A stretch of 64,000 nucleotides of DNA from Segatella baroniae B14. GTDB lineage: Bacteria; Bacteroidota; Bacteroidia; Bacteroidales; Bacteroidaceae. Shown here in pieces: positions 52,618-60,093 of the stretch; position 1 is the first letter of the stretch, and each line of letters opens with the position of its first letter. The translations under genes and the position numbers were made by a program. A model generated the notes under the pieces. It was not told the origin of the DNA. It made no database searches and worked only from the letters and a program-made list of their open reading frames with translations. The stretch covers positions 7,501 through 71,500 of the forward strand of contig NZ_CP091799.1 in assembly GCF_022024235.1 (NCBI RefSeq), written 5' to 3'.

Positions 52618-52800
52618 GTCAATTTCTTTGAGATAGCCTTCTGCGTTATGATAATTTTTCTTATTTCTTTAACTTCTTAATGGCTTATGGAGGTATGTCT
52701 ACTTAGGGATATCTCTGTAAATGGCCCCGTTTGGGTATGTTTTTACATGGATTCTTTTGATGGGGGTAGGGTAATAAAAGTTGTTGTAGTAGTATAACAA

Positions 52801-52836
52801 AAAAAGTGAATCAAAAGTAATTTTGATTCACTTTTT
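52801..52836. terminator. perfect palindromic terminator of the ffs-tRNA-Thr transcript
   Basis: AAAAAGTGAATCAAAA (52801-52816) pairs perfectly with TTTTGATTCACTTTTT (52821-52836) across a GTAA loop. The 16-bp stem starts right after the tRNA 3' end and carries its own T-runs on both strands. Confidence 0.85.
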
Positions 52837-52837
52837 G

Positions 52838-52911
52838 AGCCTCTTGTCGGATTCGAACCAACGACCCCGAGATTACAAATCACGTGCTCTGGCCAACTGA
52901 GCTAAAGAGGC
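52838..52911 (-). tRNA. tRNA-Thr (TGT)
   Basis: The reverse complement folds with acceptor GCCTCTT/AAGAGGC, D arm GCTC/GAGC, anticodon loop TTTGTAA (anticodon TGT) and T arm GTTGG/CCGAC around TTCGAAT. No encoded CCA. The anticodon stem as read, CGTGA/TCTCG, has a T-T mismatch at 29-41. It follows the SRP RNA by six bases. Confidence 0.92.
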
Positions 52912-52917
52912 ATGGGT

Positions 52918-53014
52918 GGGCAAGCGATTCATATCGCGTCGCTACGACCAAGTACCCTTGCTATGTTCCCATCCTGGGGGAGTTCCGAGGGAGCTGACCG
53001 TATGAGACTTGCCC
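52918..53014 (-). ncRNA. ffs: signal recognition particle small RNA (4.5S type)
   Basis: On minus the sequence starts GGGCAAG and ends CTTGCCC, closing a long hairpin of 97 bases. The apex reads CTCCCCCAGGATGGGAACAT followed by AGCAAGGGTA: a GGAA tetraloop closed by ATG/CAT, then the asymmetric AGCA side, the conserved Ffh-binding core of bacterial SRP RNA. It has its own promoter at 53033-53064 and is transcribed into tRNA-Thr. Confidence 0.88.
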
Positions 53015-53032
53015 GTCTCATTTTTGCGGTTG

Positions 53033-53064
53033 CAAAGGTAAGCATTATTTTTGGTTCTGCCAAA
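53033..53064 (-). promoter_or_regulatory. promoter of ffs-tRNA-Thr
   Basis: TACCTTTG (53040..53033) and TTTG (53064..53061) on minus are separated by exactly 20 bases, full consensus. Downstream is CAACCGCAAA as in the tRNA-fMet promoter. Confidence 0.85.
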
Positions 53065-53091
53065 TGTTTTGCTAACTTTTTTGCATTTTTT

Positions 53092-55698
53092 TTATCCGAT
53101 GTCAACAATTGTGATTCCTGCACCACCAAATTGAACGTGTTCGTCGCCATAATGTGTTACATTTGGCACGCTTCCTAAATATTGTCTAATGAGCTGACGC
53201 AGAATGCCATTCCCTTTTCCATGGAGTATTCTTACGCGAGGCATTCCAACCAGAATAGCATCATCTATGAAATATTGTACGGCTGTTAAAGCTTCGTCCC
53301 CTCGCATACCTCTTACGTCAAGATCCTGATGGAAATTCTGTTTATGGTCATCCATCGTCTTTCTTGTTTCTTTCGAGATTCCATACGAACGAAGTCTTTC
53401 CGCCATTTCTTCATTTTTACTGAGCGTCTTCTCTTGGCTATCTTGCGAAGATGTCGACGGTGTAGCTGCATATTCCAAACGATTTAATTTTAGTTTGGTG
53501 CGCATGCCACCAAAAATGACCGTAGCCGTTTTACCGTCTATGCTTTCCAGCTTTCCTGTGCTACTAGTTCCTTTAATACGTACCTCGTCGCCCACTTCAA
53601 GCACTTTGGTACCCGTTTGTTTATTTACAGCTTGGCGTAAGGTTGCAGCAGCCTGTTCCTGTTTTTGAGCTTTTTCAGCCTTATGCTTTTCGTGACGCGC
53701 TTTGCGTTGTTTTATTTTTTCTATTTGTCGGGCTATCATGTCATCGTTAGCCTTAGTATCGATGGCACTGACTTCCTTTTCAAATTCATGAAGCTCCTGT
53801 CTTATTCGTTTGGTCTCTTCTTTCTCAGCCTGCTTTTCGCGTATTTCACGAATTGTATTCTCTATTTTCTTATTGCTCTCTTTCAGCAATTCTTCGGCTT
53901 CTTGGCGTGCTTTGGCGAGAATTTCCTTTCTCTGTGCTTCTATTTCTTGCAGACGAGTTTCATAGCGGCTCACAGCTTTATCCATGTCTTTCTCACGCTG
54001 ATGAATGTTCTGGCGTTTGGTTTCCCAATAGCGTTTGTCTCGTACGATATCCTGCAAATATTTGTCACTTTGAATATAGTCATTACCAACGATTTCAGAT
54101 GCTTCTTGAATGACTTGTTCTGGTAAACCTATTTTGCGAGCAATTTCTATAGCAAATGAACTTCCTGGTTGACCGATAGCCAACTGAAACAGAGGTTTCA
54201 TCTCATGTCTATCGTAGAGCATGGCACCATTAGCCACTCCTTCGTGAGAATCAGCAAAATGCTTCAGGTTTTGATAGTGGGTGGTGATTACTCCAAATGC
54301 GTTTTTCTGACAGAACTGATTCAGTACACTTTCTGCTATGGCACCACCGATAGCCGGTTCCGTACCTGTACCAAACTCGTCAATGAGGATGATTGTAGAT
54401 TCATTCGCATGTTTCATCATATTCTTCATATTTAATAGATGTGAAGAATAGGTACTGAGGTCATTTTCCAAACTTTGTTCATCACCGATATCAATCATGA
54501 TATTGGTAAACATACCGGTAGTACTGCGATCGCCTACAGGAATAGAAAGACCACATTGTAACATATATTGTAGTAGACCTACAGTTTTGAGACAAACTGA
54601 TTTACCGCCGGCATTAGGACCAGAAATAATAAGTAGGCGTTTTTGCTTCGTCAATGTAATGTCCAGTGGTATTACTTTCTTATCTTGTCTTTCCAGTGAT
54701 AAGCGCAGAAGCGGATGAGAAGCCTGAATCCAATCCATAGCAGGACCTTTTTTAACTTCTGGTTCAAATCCTTTTATTATTTTAGCCAATTCTGCTTTTG
54801 CGCGGATACAGTCTATTTGTCCTAAGAATAGATAACTTAGAATAATCTCCTTAATATGTGGGCGTACTTTGTCCGTAAATTCGGTGAGAATGCGAATCAC
54901 CTCGTGGCGTTCTTCACTTTCTAGTTCTCTTACCCGGTTGTTGGCTTCCACAACTTCAGCCGGTTCGATAAAAACGGTTTTTCCTGTAGCACTCTCATCA
55001 TGTACTATACCACGAATCTTTTTCTTAAGGTTAGGCACCACAGGAATTACCAGTCGGCCGTCACGAAGGGTAGGGGTAACATCTTTTTCTACCACGCCTT
55101 CACTCTGAGCAGATCGTAATATCCCATTCAGTATGCGGGAGATATTTCCTTCTGTACGGGCAAGTTCTCTTCGAATATCCAACAATTTTGGCGAAGCGTT
55201 ATCACGGATATGGCCAAATTTGTCAAGGATCTGATCAATACGAGAAATCAGTTGAGGGAAAGTCATAATATCTTCAGCCAGTCGATGTAGAGCGGGATAT
55301 GGATATTTCTTATCTACTTTCCATCCGTCTTGTTCTTCATTCTCTTCATCATCACCATCTACATTCGTATTTAGGAATTTGACGATTTGGGCAATAGTGT
55401 CGAGCGAGCGACGTAAGTCGAAGAGTTCGTGCTCCTCAAGAAATGTATTTTCTACGCGGGCACGTAATACGCTTGCGCGAACGTCATAAAAATAACTGAG
55501 AGGGAAATTCTCGGTTTCTTCTTGTATTCTTCTGAAGTCGCGTACTTGTGCCAACCACTCATTAACCTCATCAGCTTTTGTAGAAAAAAAGATTCTGTCT
55601 ACTTCTTCCTTGCCGAGAGTTGAAAGACAACGTTCCTTCAGTAATCGTCGTATTTCACTAAAACCTATCTTGATTTCGAAGTTATCTGGGTATATCAT
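53092..55698 (-). CDS. mutS2: MutS2 family protein with Smr domain
   Basis: An 868-residue MutS2: core and clamp region, an ABC ATPase with Walker A ISGPNAGGKSVCLKTVGL near residue 350 and IILIDEFGTGTEP near 430, a coiled coil (about 515-660), and a C-terminal Smr nuclease domain with LDVRGMRGDEAL near 795 and HGKGNGILR near 830. MutS2 proteins suppress recombination or rescue collided ribosomes rather than do mismatch repair. Its -7 box ends only four bases before the ATG, so the mRNA may be leaderless. Confidence 0.93.
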   Translation of the reverse strand: MIYPDNFEIKIGFSEIRRLLKERCLSTLGKEEVDRIFFSTKADEVNEWLAQVRDFRRIQEETENFPLSYFYDVRASVLRARVENTFLEEHELFDLRRSLDTIAQIVKFLNTNVDGDDEENEEQDGWKVDKKYPYPALHRLAEDIMTFPQLISRIDQILDKFGHIRDNASPKLLDIRRELARTEGNISRILNGILRSAQSEGVVEKDVTPTLRDGRLVIPVVPNLKKKIRGIVHDESATGKTVFIEPAEVVEANNRVRELESEERHEVIRILTEFTDKVRPHIKEIILSYLFLGQIDCIRAKAELAKIIKGFEPEVKKGPAMDWIQASHPLLRLSLERQDKKVIPLDITLTKQKRLLIISGPNAGGKSVCLKTVGLLQYMLQCGLSIPVGDRSTTGMFTNIMIDIGDEQSLENDLSTYSSHLLNMKNMMKHANESTIILIDEFGTGTEPAIGGAIAESVLNQFCQKNAFGVITTHYQNLKHFADSHEGVANGAMLYDRHEMKPLFQLAIGQPGSSFAIEIARKIGLPEQVIQEASEIVGNDYIQSDKYLQDIVRDKRYWETKRQNIHQREKDMDKAVSRYETRLQEIEAQRKEILAKARQEAEELLKESNKKIENTIREIREKQAEKEETKRIRQELHEFEKEVSAIDTKANDDMIARQIEKIKQRKARHEKHKAEKAQKQEQAAATLRQAVNKQTGTKVLEVGDEVRIKGTSSTGKLESIDGKTATVIFGGMRTKLKLNRLEYAATPSTSSQDSQEKTLSKNEEMAERLRSYGISKETRKTMDDHKQNFHQDLDVRGMRGDEALTAVQYFIDDAILVGMPRVRILHGKGNGILRQLIRQYLGSVPNVTHYGDEHVQFGGAGITIVDIG

Positions 55699-55702
55699 GT
55701 TG

Positions 55703-55710
55703 CAAAAATA
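55703..55710 (-). promoter_or_regulatory. -7 box abutting the mutS2 start
   Basis: TATTTTTG on minus (55710..55703), then CAAC and the ATG. The expected transcript start falls at or next to the A of ATG. Confidence 0.55.
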
Positions 55711-55749
55711 CGCTTTTTTATCATTTTGAGCAAAAAAGTTAAGAAAAAA

Positions 55750-55781
55750 TTTGGTGGAACCAAAATGTTATGTTACCTTTG
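55750..55781 (+). promoter_or_regulatory. promoter of tRNA-Ser copy 1
   Basis: TTTG (55750-55753) and TACCTTTG (55774-55781) are 20 bases apart. CACTCGC follows the -7 box. Confidence 0.8.
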
Positions 55782-55821
55782 CACTCGCTTTTGAGAATAA
55801 AGCTATTGGTTGCGATACCAT

Positions 55822-55906
55822 GGAGAGATGGTAGAGTGGTCGATTACAACGGTCTTGAAAACCGTCGTACCGAGAGGTACCGGGGGTTCGAATCCCTCTC
55901 TCTCCG
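55822..55906 (+). tRNA. tRNA-Ser (TGA), copy 1
   Basis: 85 bases. The acceptor GGAGAGA pairs with TCTCTCC, the anticodon loop CTTGAAA gives TGA, the long variable arm CGTACCGAGAGGTACCG is the serine class II arm, and the T arm holds GTTCGAATCC. It is identical to the copy at 57142-57226. Confidence 0.95.
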
Positions 55907-55910
55907 CTAA

Positions 55911-55933
55911 GCTCTTAGGAAATTCCTAAGAGC
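55911..55933 (+). terminator. terminator after tRNA-Ser copy 1
   Basis: GCTCTTAGGA (55911-55920), loop AAT, TCCTAAGAGC (55924-55933), then a T-run: a perfect 10-bp stem. Confidence 0.9.
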
Positions 55934-55962
55934 TTTTTTTATTTTCTATACGATTTTAGAGC

Positions 55963-56658
55963 ATGTATCAGGAACTATTGGTAAAAACAACTTTCGATGA
56001 AACGCTTCGTCGTTGCATGATTTATGCGGATGAGGCTCCAGAACTCATTCTTATTCAGTTAGTAGAGCGTAAGGAAATTGCGCTTCTTGATGAAATTGTG
56101 GATAGAATACATGCTTCAACCAATCGCTCATTTGTCCTGGTGGGTGTGCCGATTATCGATTGGTGCAAGGAACTTATGCCATGGAATGATCAAGCTGTAG
56201 ACCGTAGACCTGAGTCGGGAAAGTATGCGCCTCAAGTATTAGCGTTATTAGAAAACGAGATACTTCCTCAGTTATATCAGCAATATGGAGCACAGCCAGT
56301 AGTGCTTGGTGGGTATTCTTTGGGTGGTTTGTTTGCTCTGTGGGCTTCAACTCGTTCTTCTTGTTTCGATTATATTGCAGCTGCTTCTCCTTCTGTATGG
56401 ATTTCGAATTGGATGACTTATGTAGAGAATCATCCCGTTCAAGCTAAAAAAGTATATATGAGTCTTGGCGACAGAGAGGAGCATTGTAAGAATCGTTATA
56501 TGAAACAAGTTGGCGATAATATTCGTTCCTATCATGAGCAGCTTATTCGACAGTTGGGTGGGGATAATACGGTCTTATTATGGAATAAAGGTGGGCACTT
56601 TCAGGATTTTGCTTTTCGTATTGCCGATTCTTATTCCTGGATTATCCTTCATGTATAG
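55963..56658 (+). CDS. alpha/beta-hydrolase (putative esterase)
   Basis: A 231-residue cytoplasmic alpha/beta-hydrolase. The nucleophile elbow is GYSLGGLF near residue 117, Asp is probably in LGDREEHCKN near 170 and His in GGHFQDFAF near 213. It resembles esterase D-like or enterochelin-esterase-like enzymes, but the substrate is unknown. It begins 29 bases after the tRNA-Ser terminator. A copy of its first codons, decayed, follows the second tRNA-Ser at 57282. Confidence 0.8.
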   Translation: MYQELLVKTTFDETLRRCMIYADEAPELILIQLVERKEIALLDEIVDRIHASTNRSFVLVGVPIIDWCKELMPWNDQAVDRRPESGKYAPQVLALLENEILPQLYQQYGAQPVVLGGYSLGGLFALWASTRSSCFDYIAAASPSVWISNWMTYVENHPVQAKKVYMSLGDREEHCKNRYMKQVGDNIRSYHEQLIRQLGGDNTVLLWNKGGHFQDFAFRIADSYSWIILHV

Positions 56659-56681
56659 TATTCGTTTATCGGAATATCAAA

Positions 56682-57099
56682 ATGAAAGAACATGATATTA
56701 ATAAGGTTATTACAAAAATGAGAGAGATAGGTTATGACAAGTATACTGAGTATATTGTCGATAACCATATCTACTATCATGTTTATAGTAAATATATGTT
56801 CATATCTTGCACCTTTTATCTTAAATTCTTTACAAAATCGTTGACTCTGATCTCGTTCTTGACACCAAGTTTGGCAGGAGGGTGCACCAGAGTGTATTCA
56901 GGAAGAAGAGTATGATTGTCGTAGTGAAAAAGCTAACCATAACACAGTTGATATCAATAAAATTTATATGATTCTATCAGTTGGAAGCCACTTTATTGGT
57001 CTTATCAGACAGCGTGGTGTTATCAAGGATCTTATGAAAAAATGGCGTGAAAAGTATTTTTTAGCAGAAAAGTTTGGTAATTTCAGAAATTATAATTAA
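56682..57099 (+). pseudogene. broken gene fragment of unknown function
   Basis: ATG 56682 opens a 77-codon frame (MKEHDINKVITKMREIGYDK) ending at 56915. A second frame in another phase is open from 56863 to 57099, containing KIYMILSVGSHFIGLIRQRG and ending KFGNFRNYN, without a good start at its beginning. The overlap of two coherent coding-like pieces suggests one gene broken by frameshift and deletion. I do not recognise either piece. The next promoter starts inside its 3' part. Confidence 0.45.
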
Positions 57100-57104
57100 T
57101 TTTG
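57073..57104 (+). promoter_or_regulatory. promoter of tRNA-Ser copy 2
   Basis: TTTG (57073-57076) and TAATTTTG (57097-57104) are 20 bases apart, followed by CACTCGC, exactly as in copy 1. Confidence 0.75.
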
Positions 57105-57141
57105 CACTCGCTAAAAAGAAATAGCAAATCGGCTCACGCCT

Positions 57142-57226
57142 GGAGAGATGGTAGAGTGGTCGATTACAACGGTCTTGAAAACCGTCGTACCGAGAGGTAC
57201 CGGGGGTTCGAATCCCTCTCTCTCCG
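57142..57226 (+). tRNA. tRNA-Ser (TGA), copy 2
   Basis: Identical over all 85 bases to 55822-55906, exactly 1320 bases downstream. It has its own promoter and terminator. Confidence 0.95.
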
Positions 57227-57230
57227 CTAA

Positions 57231-57253
57231 GCTCTTAGGAATTTCCTAAGGGC
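57231..57253 (+). terminator. terminator after tRNA-Ser copy 2
   Basis: GCTCTTAGGA (57231-57240) and TCCTAAGGGC (57244-57253), then a T-run. A diverged duplicate of the copy 1 terminator, still stable with one G-T pair. Confidence 0.85.
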
Positions 57254-57281
57254 TTTTTTATTTTCTATACGATTTAAGAGT

Positions 57282-57320
57282 ATGTATCAATATATTGCTA
57301 AAAACATTACTAAATTTTGA
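57282..57320 (+). pseudogene. relic of the esterase gene start
   Basis: ATGTATCA at 57282 begins MYQYIAKNITKF and then a stop. It matches the start of the esterase gene (MYQELLVKTT) and the untranslated bases before it (TTTTCTATACGATTT in both copies). This is the remnant of a duplication that included the tRNA. Confidence 0.6.
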
Positions 57321-57329
57321 TATAAAAAT

Positions 57330-57352
57330 AGGAGTCTGAGTAGCAAACTCCT
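57330..57352. terminator. terminator downstream of the DUF6850-like gene
   Basis: AGGAGT (57330-57335) pairs with ACTCCT (57347-57352), followed by C and seven T on plus and T-rich sequence on minus. A short stem between the tRNA unit and the convergent barrel gene. Confidence 0.5.
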
Positions 57353-57373
57353 CTTTTTTTGTGATCATATTTT

Positions 57374-58921
57374 TTAATTAAACGTACCTATAGTGAAGCC
57401 ATAAGTTGTCGTATTGAGACTATGTTGGGCTTGTATGGTGTTGGCATATCCTTTAACATACCATATGCTGCGATAGCCTTTGATAGTAATAGGCATCTGC
57501 CAGGTTATCTGTAGTTTACCCTTGAAGTAATGGGCTCCATAATAGGCTAAATCTTGTATCAGTACGCTTTGTGCATATGTACCAGTAGCATCGGCTAAAT
57601 TCAGTTTTGCTTGGTTACTAAAGTGATAACCTGCCTGTGCGTCTATCCATAACTGATGGTTGGACAGAAGGGCAATACCATATTCGGCAAGTAGGTCTGT
57701 TGATTGATACTTGAAAGTACTGGTTGGCAGTAGATGTTTTTGGTTGATAGAGGTAAAGCCTGCTTGCAAACCGATATAGCTTTTTATGCTGTTTCCTTCA
57801 AGCCTGTTGGCACGATAGTGAAGACTTACGTCAGCACTTTTTAACTGATAACGCTTTTTGTAGGTAAACTGGTTGATATATTGATTAGAAGTATAGCCAT
57901 GTATACTATCGATAGTAATGATCAACTTTGGGCGATATTCATCTGCATAGTCTTGAGAGAAAACAGCCTGTGCATCGATTTGGTGTATAGTTTGGGTACG
58001 GTATATGCGATGTTGGGTGTTTACCTTGTAATTGTATTCATAATATTTACCAGGTTCGCGCTTATATTGTTCAAAGATAGATTCGGCACCACGGGAGATA
58101 CTTACTGAGGTGACCTGCGTATAACTGTTGCTGCGAAAACCATAACTCAGTTCGCCACCAAACTTGTCGTTTACGTATTCACGGCTATAGCCCGTCCATC
58201 CTTTAAGCGTACCTGTAGCAGCCTCAAGACCTGTCATCTGATAGTAATACAGACTTGGATCTTCTTGTACGGTAGTTAAGGATGGTTGAGATTCCTTATA
58301 ACGATTGTAATAACCACTTACCCCCAGTGTGTGGTTGCCGATAGTGTAAGATACAGATGGCGTAAGCTGGTATTCAAGTTTACGTGAACGTGAACGAGGG
58401 TCGCGAAGTCGGCTCAAGTCGCCCAAATTATAGTCGAGAGACATACCGAATCGCCATCCGTTGAAATCTATGGTTCCTACATGAGCTGATAAATTGAAGT
58501 TCTGAAAGTCGTATTTACCAGCTTTGTCGGATCCCACTAGGAAAGGGTTGCTGAAGTAAGTACGCATAACATCGCTCCAGGCTCTTTGCTTTGTTCTTCC
58601 CATATTAAAGTCGAACTTGCCATAACCATAGAGATAGTTGCCTATTTTCTGGTATCGCTCCGTGTAAAATTGCAAGGTATTAGTCTGATTACCTTCTTGT
58701 ACTCGATGATAAGTTCCTGATACGTGACTCATATAGAATTCGGCCTTACCACGATTGCTTGTAGAATCGAGGGTTAGCGAAGCGGCATTGTCTGTATTTC
58801 GCCACAGTTGTGTGGCGTCATAATATCTATACTGGCCTTCGTCTGTCAGATTATTCTGAGCCATACTTGTTGCGCTTGCAAGTAGCGCAAAAGTCAGGGT
58901 ATATATCTTTTTATTCATCAT
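57374..58921 (-). CDS. outer-membrane beta-barrel protein (DUF6850-like)
   Basis: A 515-residue exported protein. The signal peptide MMNKKIYTLTFALLASATSM is followed by AQ. The body is almost entirely amphipathic strands with many Tyr, ending TYGFTIGTFN, which indicates a large outer-membrane barrel. It fits the DUF6850 proteins that accompany DUF4876 and TonB receptors. The frame is open to 58999, but ATG 58921 gives the signal peptide and an 11-base overlap with the upstream gene. No plug domain is visible, so it may be a partner or channel of the module. Confidence 0.72.
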   Translation of the reverse strand: MMNKKIYTLTFALLASATSMAQNNLTDEGQYRYYDATQLWRNTDNAASLTLDSTSNRGKAEFYMSHVSGTYHRVQEGNQTNTLQFYTERYQKIGNYLYGYGKFDFNMGRTKQRAWSDVMRTYFSNPFLVGSDKAGKYDFQNFNLSAHVGTIDFNGWRFGMSLDYNLGDLSRLRDPRSRSRKLEYQLTPSVSYTIGNHTLGVSGYYNRYKESQPSLTTVQEDPSLYYYQMTGLEAATGTLKGWTGYSREYVNDKFGGELSYGFRSNSYTQVTSVSISRGAESIFEQYKREPGKYYEYNYKVNTQHRIYRTQTIHQIDAQAVFSQDYADEYRPKLIITIDSIHGYTSNQYINQFTYKKRYQLKSADVSLHYRANRLEGNSIKSYIGLQAGFTSINQKHLLPTSTFKYQSTDLLAEYGIALLSNHQLWIDAQAGYHFSNQAKLNLADATGTYAQSVLIQDLAYYGAHYFKGKLQITWQMPITIKGYRSIWYVKGYANTIQAQHSLNTTTYGFTIGTFN

Positions 58922-60080
58922 AGTTGCGTGTTCCGATTGTTTTTGATACTTGGAAATCGTTAGAAGAGTTATTGGTATCCACAAGGATTTTGTGACCATT
59001 CAGTGTCTTGGAAGTTTTACGATAAATGATTTCGCCCGAATATCCGGTAGTCGACTGGATATATGTATATCCGGCATCGATATAATCCCATAGACGTTTG
59101 GTCGTGAGATCAAATCCCTTGGTGCTGTTACGCATACTTTCTACGCCATCGAGAATATAGCGGGTAGGTGCTACAATCCATTCATTACCCGAGGTCTTAC
59201 CATACTTATAGGTTTTTGGCCATGAGGTAGGGTCTTCGTCGGTGCGGAAAATAATATAGCTGCCCAGACCATTTTGTAGCATATTCATAATCGATGTACC
59301 GGTATAGATGTTGTAAATAACCTCCATAGCTGGTGTCTCGGGGTTATTCTGATACTTACCTTGTACATCTTTTACTTCGAAATCGGCATCGAGCAGATTA
59401 TGATCCATCGAGTTATTAGTCGTGTGATCTATTGCACTATTTACAATGAGTATCGTACCTCCTGGTGCTACTTTCTTATTGGCATTTACCGGAATACGAT
59501 AAATCTGTTTAAGCAGAACCACACTGTCGTTGTATGCTGTTTTTAAGTTTTCTTGTGTATAGGCTGGGGTAGACTCTGATTCTACAATACCGAGATATAG
59601 GCCAGATACGTCTATGCTATCATCGCTTTGGTTGAAGAGTTCTATGAATTTACCAGCCACGTAATTCTTATTGTTGTTATCTTTTGAACCGGCAAAGTAT
59701 ATCTTGCCGATAACCAAGTCTCGGTTTATGGCTACCTGTGTTGGCATATCAAGTGTAGTCTCGCCTGTAATCATGGTCGTGCTGATACTGCCAGAGAGAG
59801 TCTCCTTTTGGGAGAGTGCCCATGAAGTAGAGAAGGAGTATTCGTCTGGTGCGATGCCTGTGAAAGTGGCGATGCCATTGGCATCCGTCTTTGAGGTTAG
59901 GGTTACAGTTCCTCGTGTAGCCGTAACGGTTTTACCGGTCAGGTCTACGGTCGTTTCGTAATCGGTAGGTTGTAAGAGTTGAATGTTCACCGTTGTCTCT
60001 TGGGTTGCATCATTATAGTTCACGCATGAGGTGAACAGTAACAAACTTACAAATATCTTGAATATATTTTTCATCATCAT
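58911..60080 (-). CDS. DUF4876 lipoprotein
   Basis: A 389-residue predicted lipoprotein: signal MMMKNIFKIFVSLLLFTSC, lipid Cys19. After an N-terminal Ig-like part (VNIQLLQPTDYETTVDLTGK) comes a DUF4876 region with GKFIELFNQSDDSIDVSGLY near residue 165, resembling the lamin-tail fold with its I-E-L-x-N signature. Three ATGs in a row (60080, 60077, 60074) are possible starts. It lies 13 bases after the TonB receptor. Such lipoproteins probably sit on the cell surface with the receptor; the ligand is unknown. Confidence 0.75.
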   Translation of the reverse strand: MMMKNIFKIFVSLLLFTSCVNYNDATQETTVNIQLLQPTDYETTVDLTGKTVTATRGTVTLTSKTDANGIATFTGIAPDEYSFSTSWALSQKETLSGSISTTMITGETTLDMPTQVAINRDLVIGKIYFAGSKDNNNKNYVAGKFIELFNQSDDSIDVSGLYLGIVESESTPAYTQENLKTAYNDSVVLLKQIYRIPVNANKKVAPGGTILIVNSAIDHTTNNSMDHNLLDADFEVKDVQGKYQNNPETPAMEVIYNIYTGTSIMNMLQNGLGSYIIFRTDEDPTSWPKTYKYGKTSGNEWIVAPTRYILDGVESMRNSTKGFDLTTKRLWDYIDAGYTYIQSTTGYSGEIIYRKTSKTLNGHKILVDTNNSSNDFQVSKTIGTRNYDE

Positions 60081-60093
60081 TATTGTCAAGTTC

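Noticed and set aside
55963..56658. Esterase as part of an enterochelin (iron) system with the TonB module
   Set aside because: It is on the other strand, separated by terminators and a tRNA, and lacks iron-specific features; only the fold is similar.
55822..57226. tRNA-Ser copies as attL/attR of an integrated element
   Set aside because: No integrase or phage gene lies between them, and both copies are complete with promoters; duplication is simpler.
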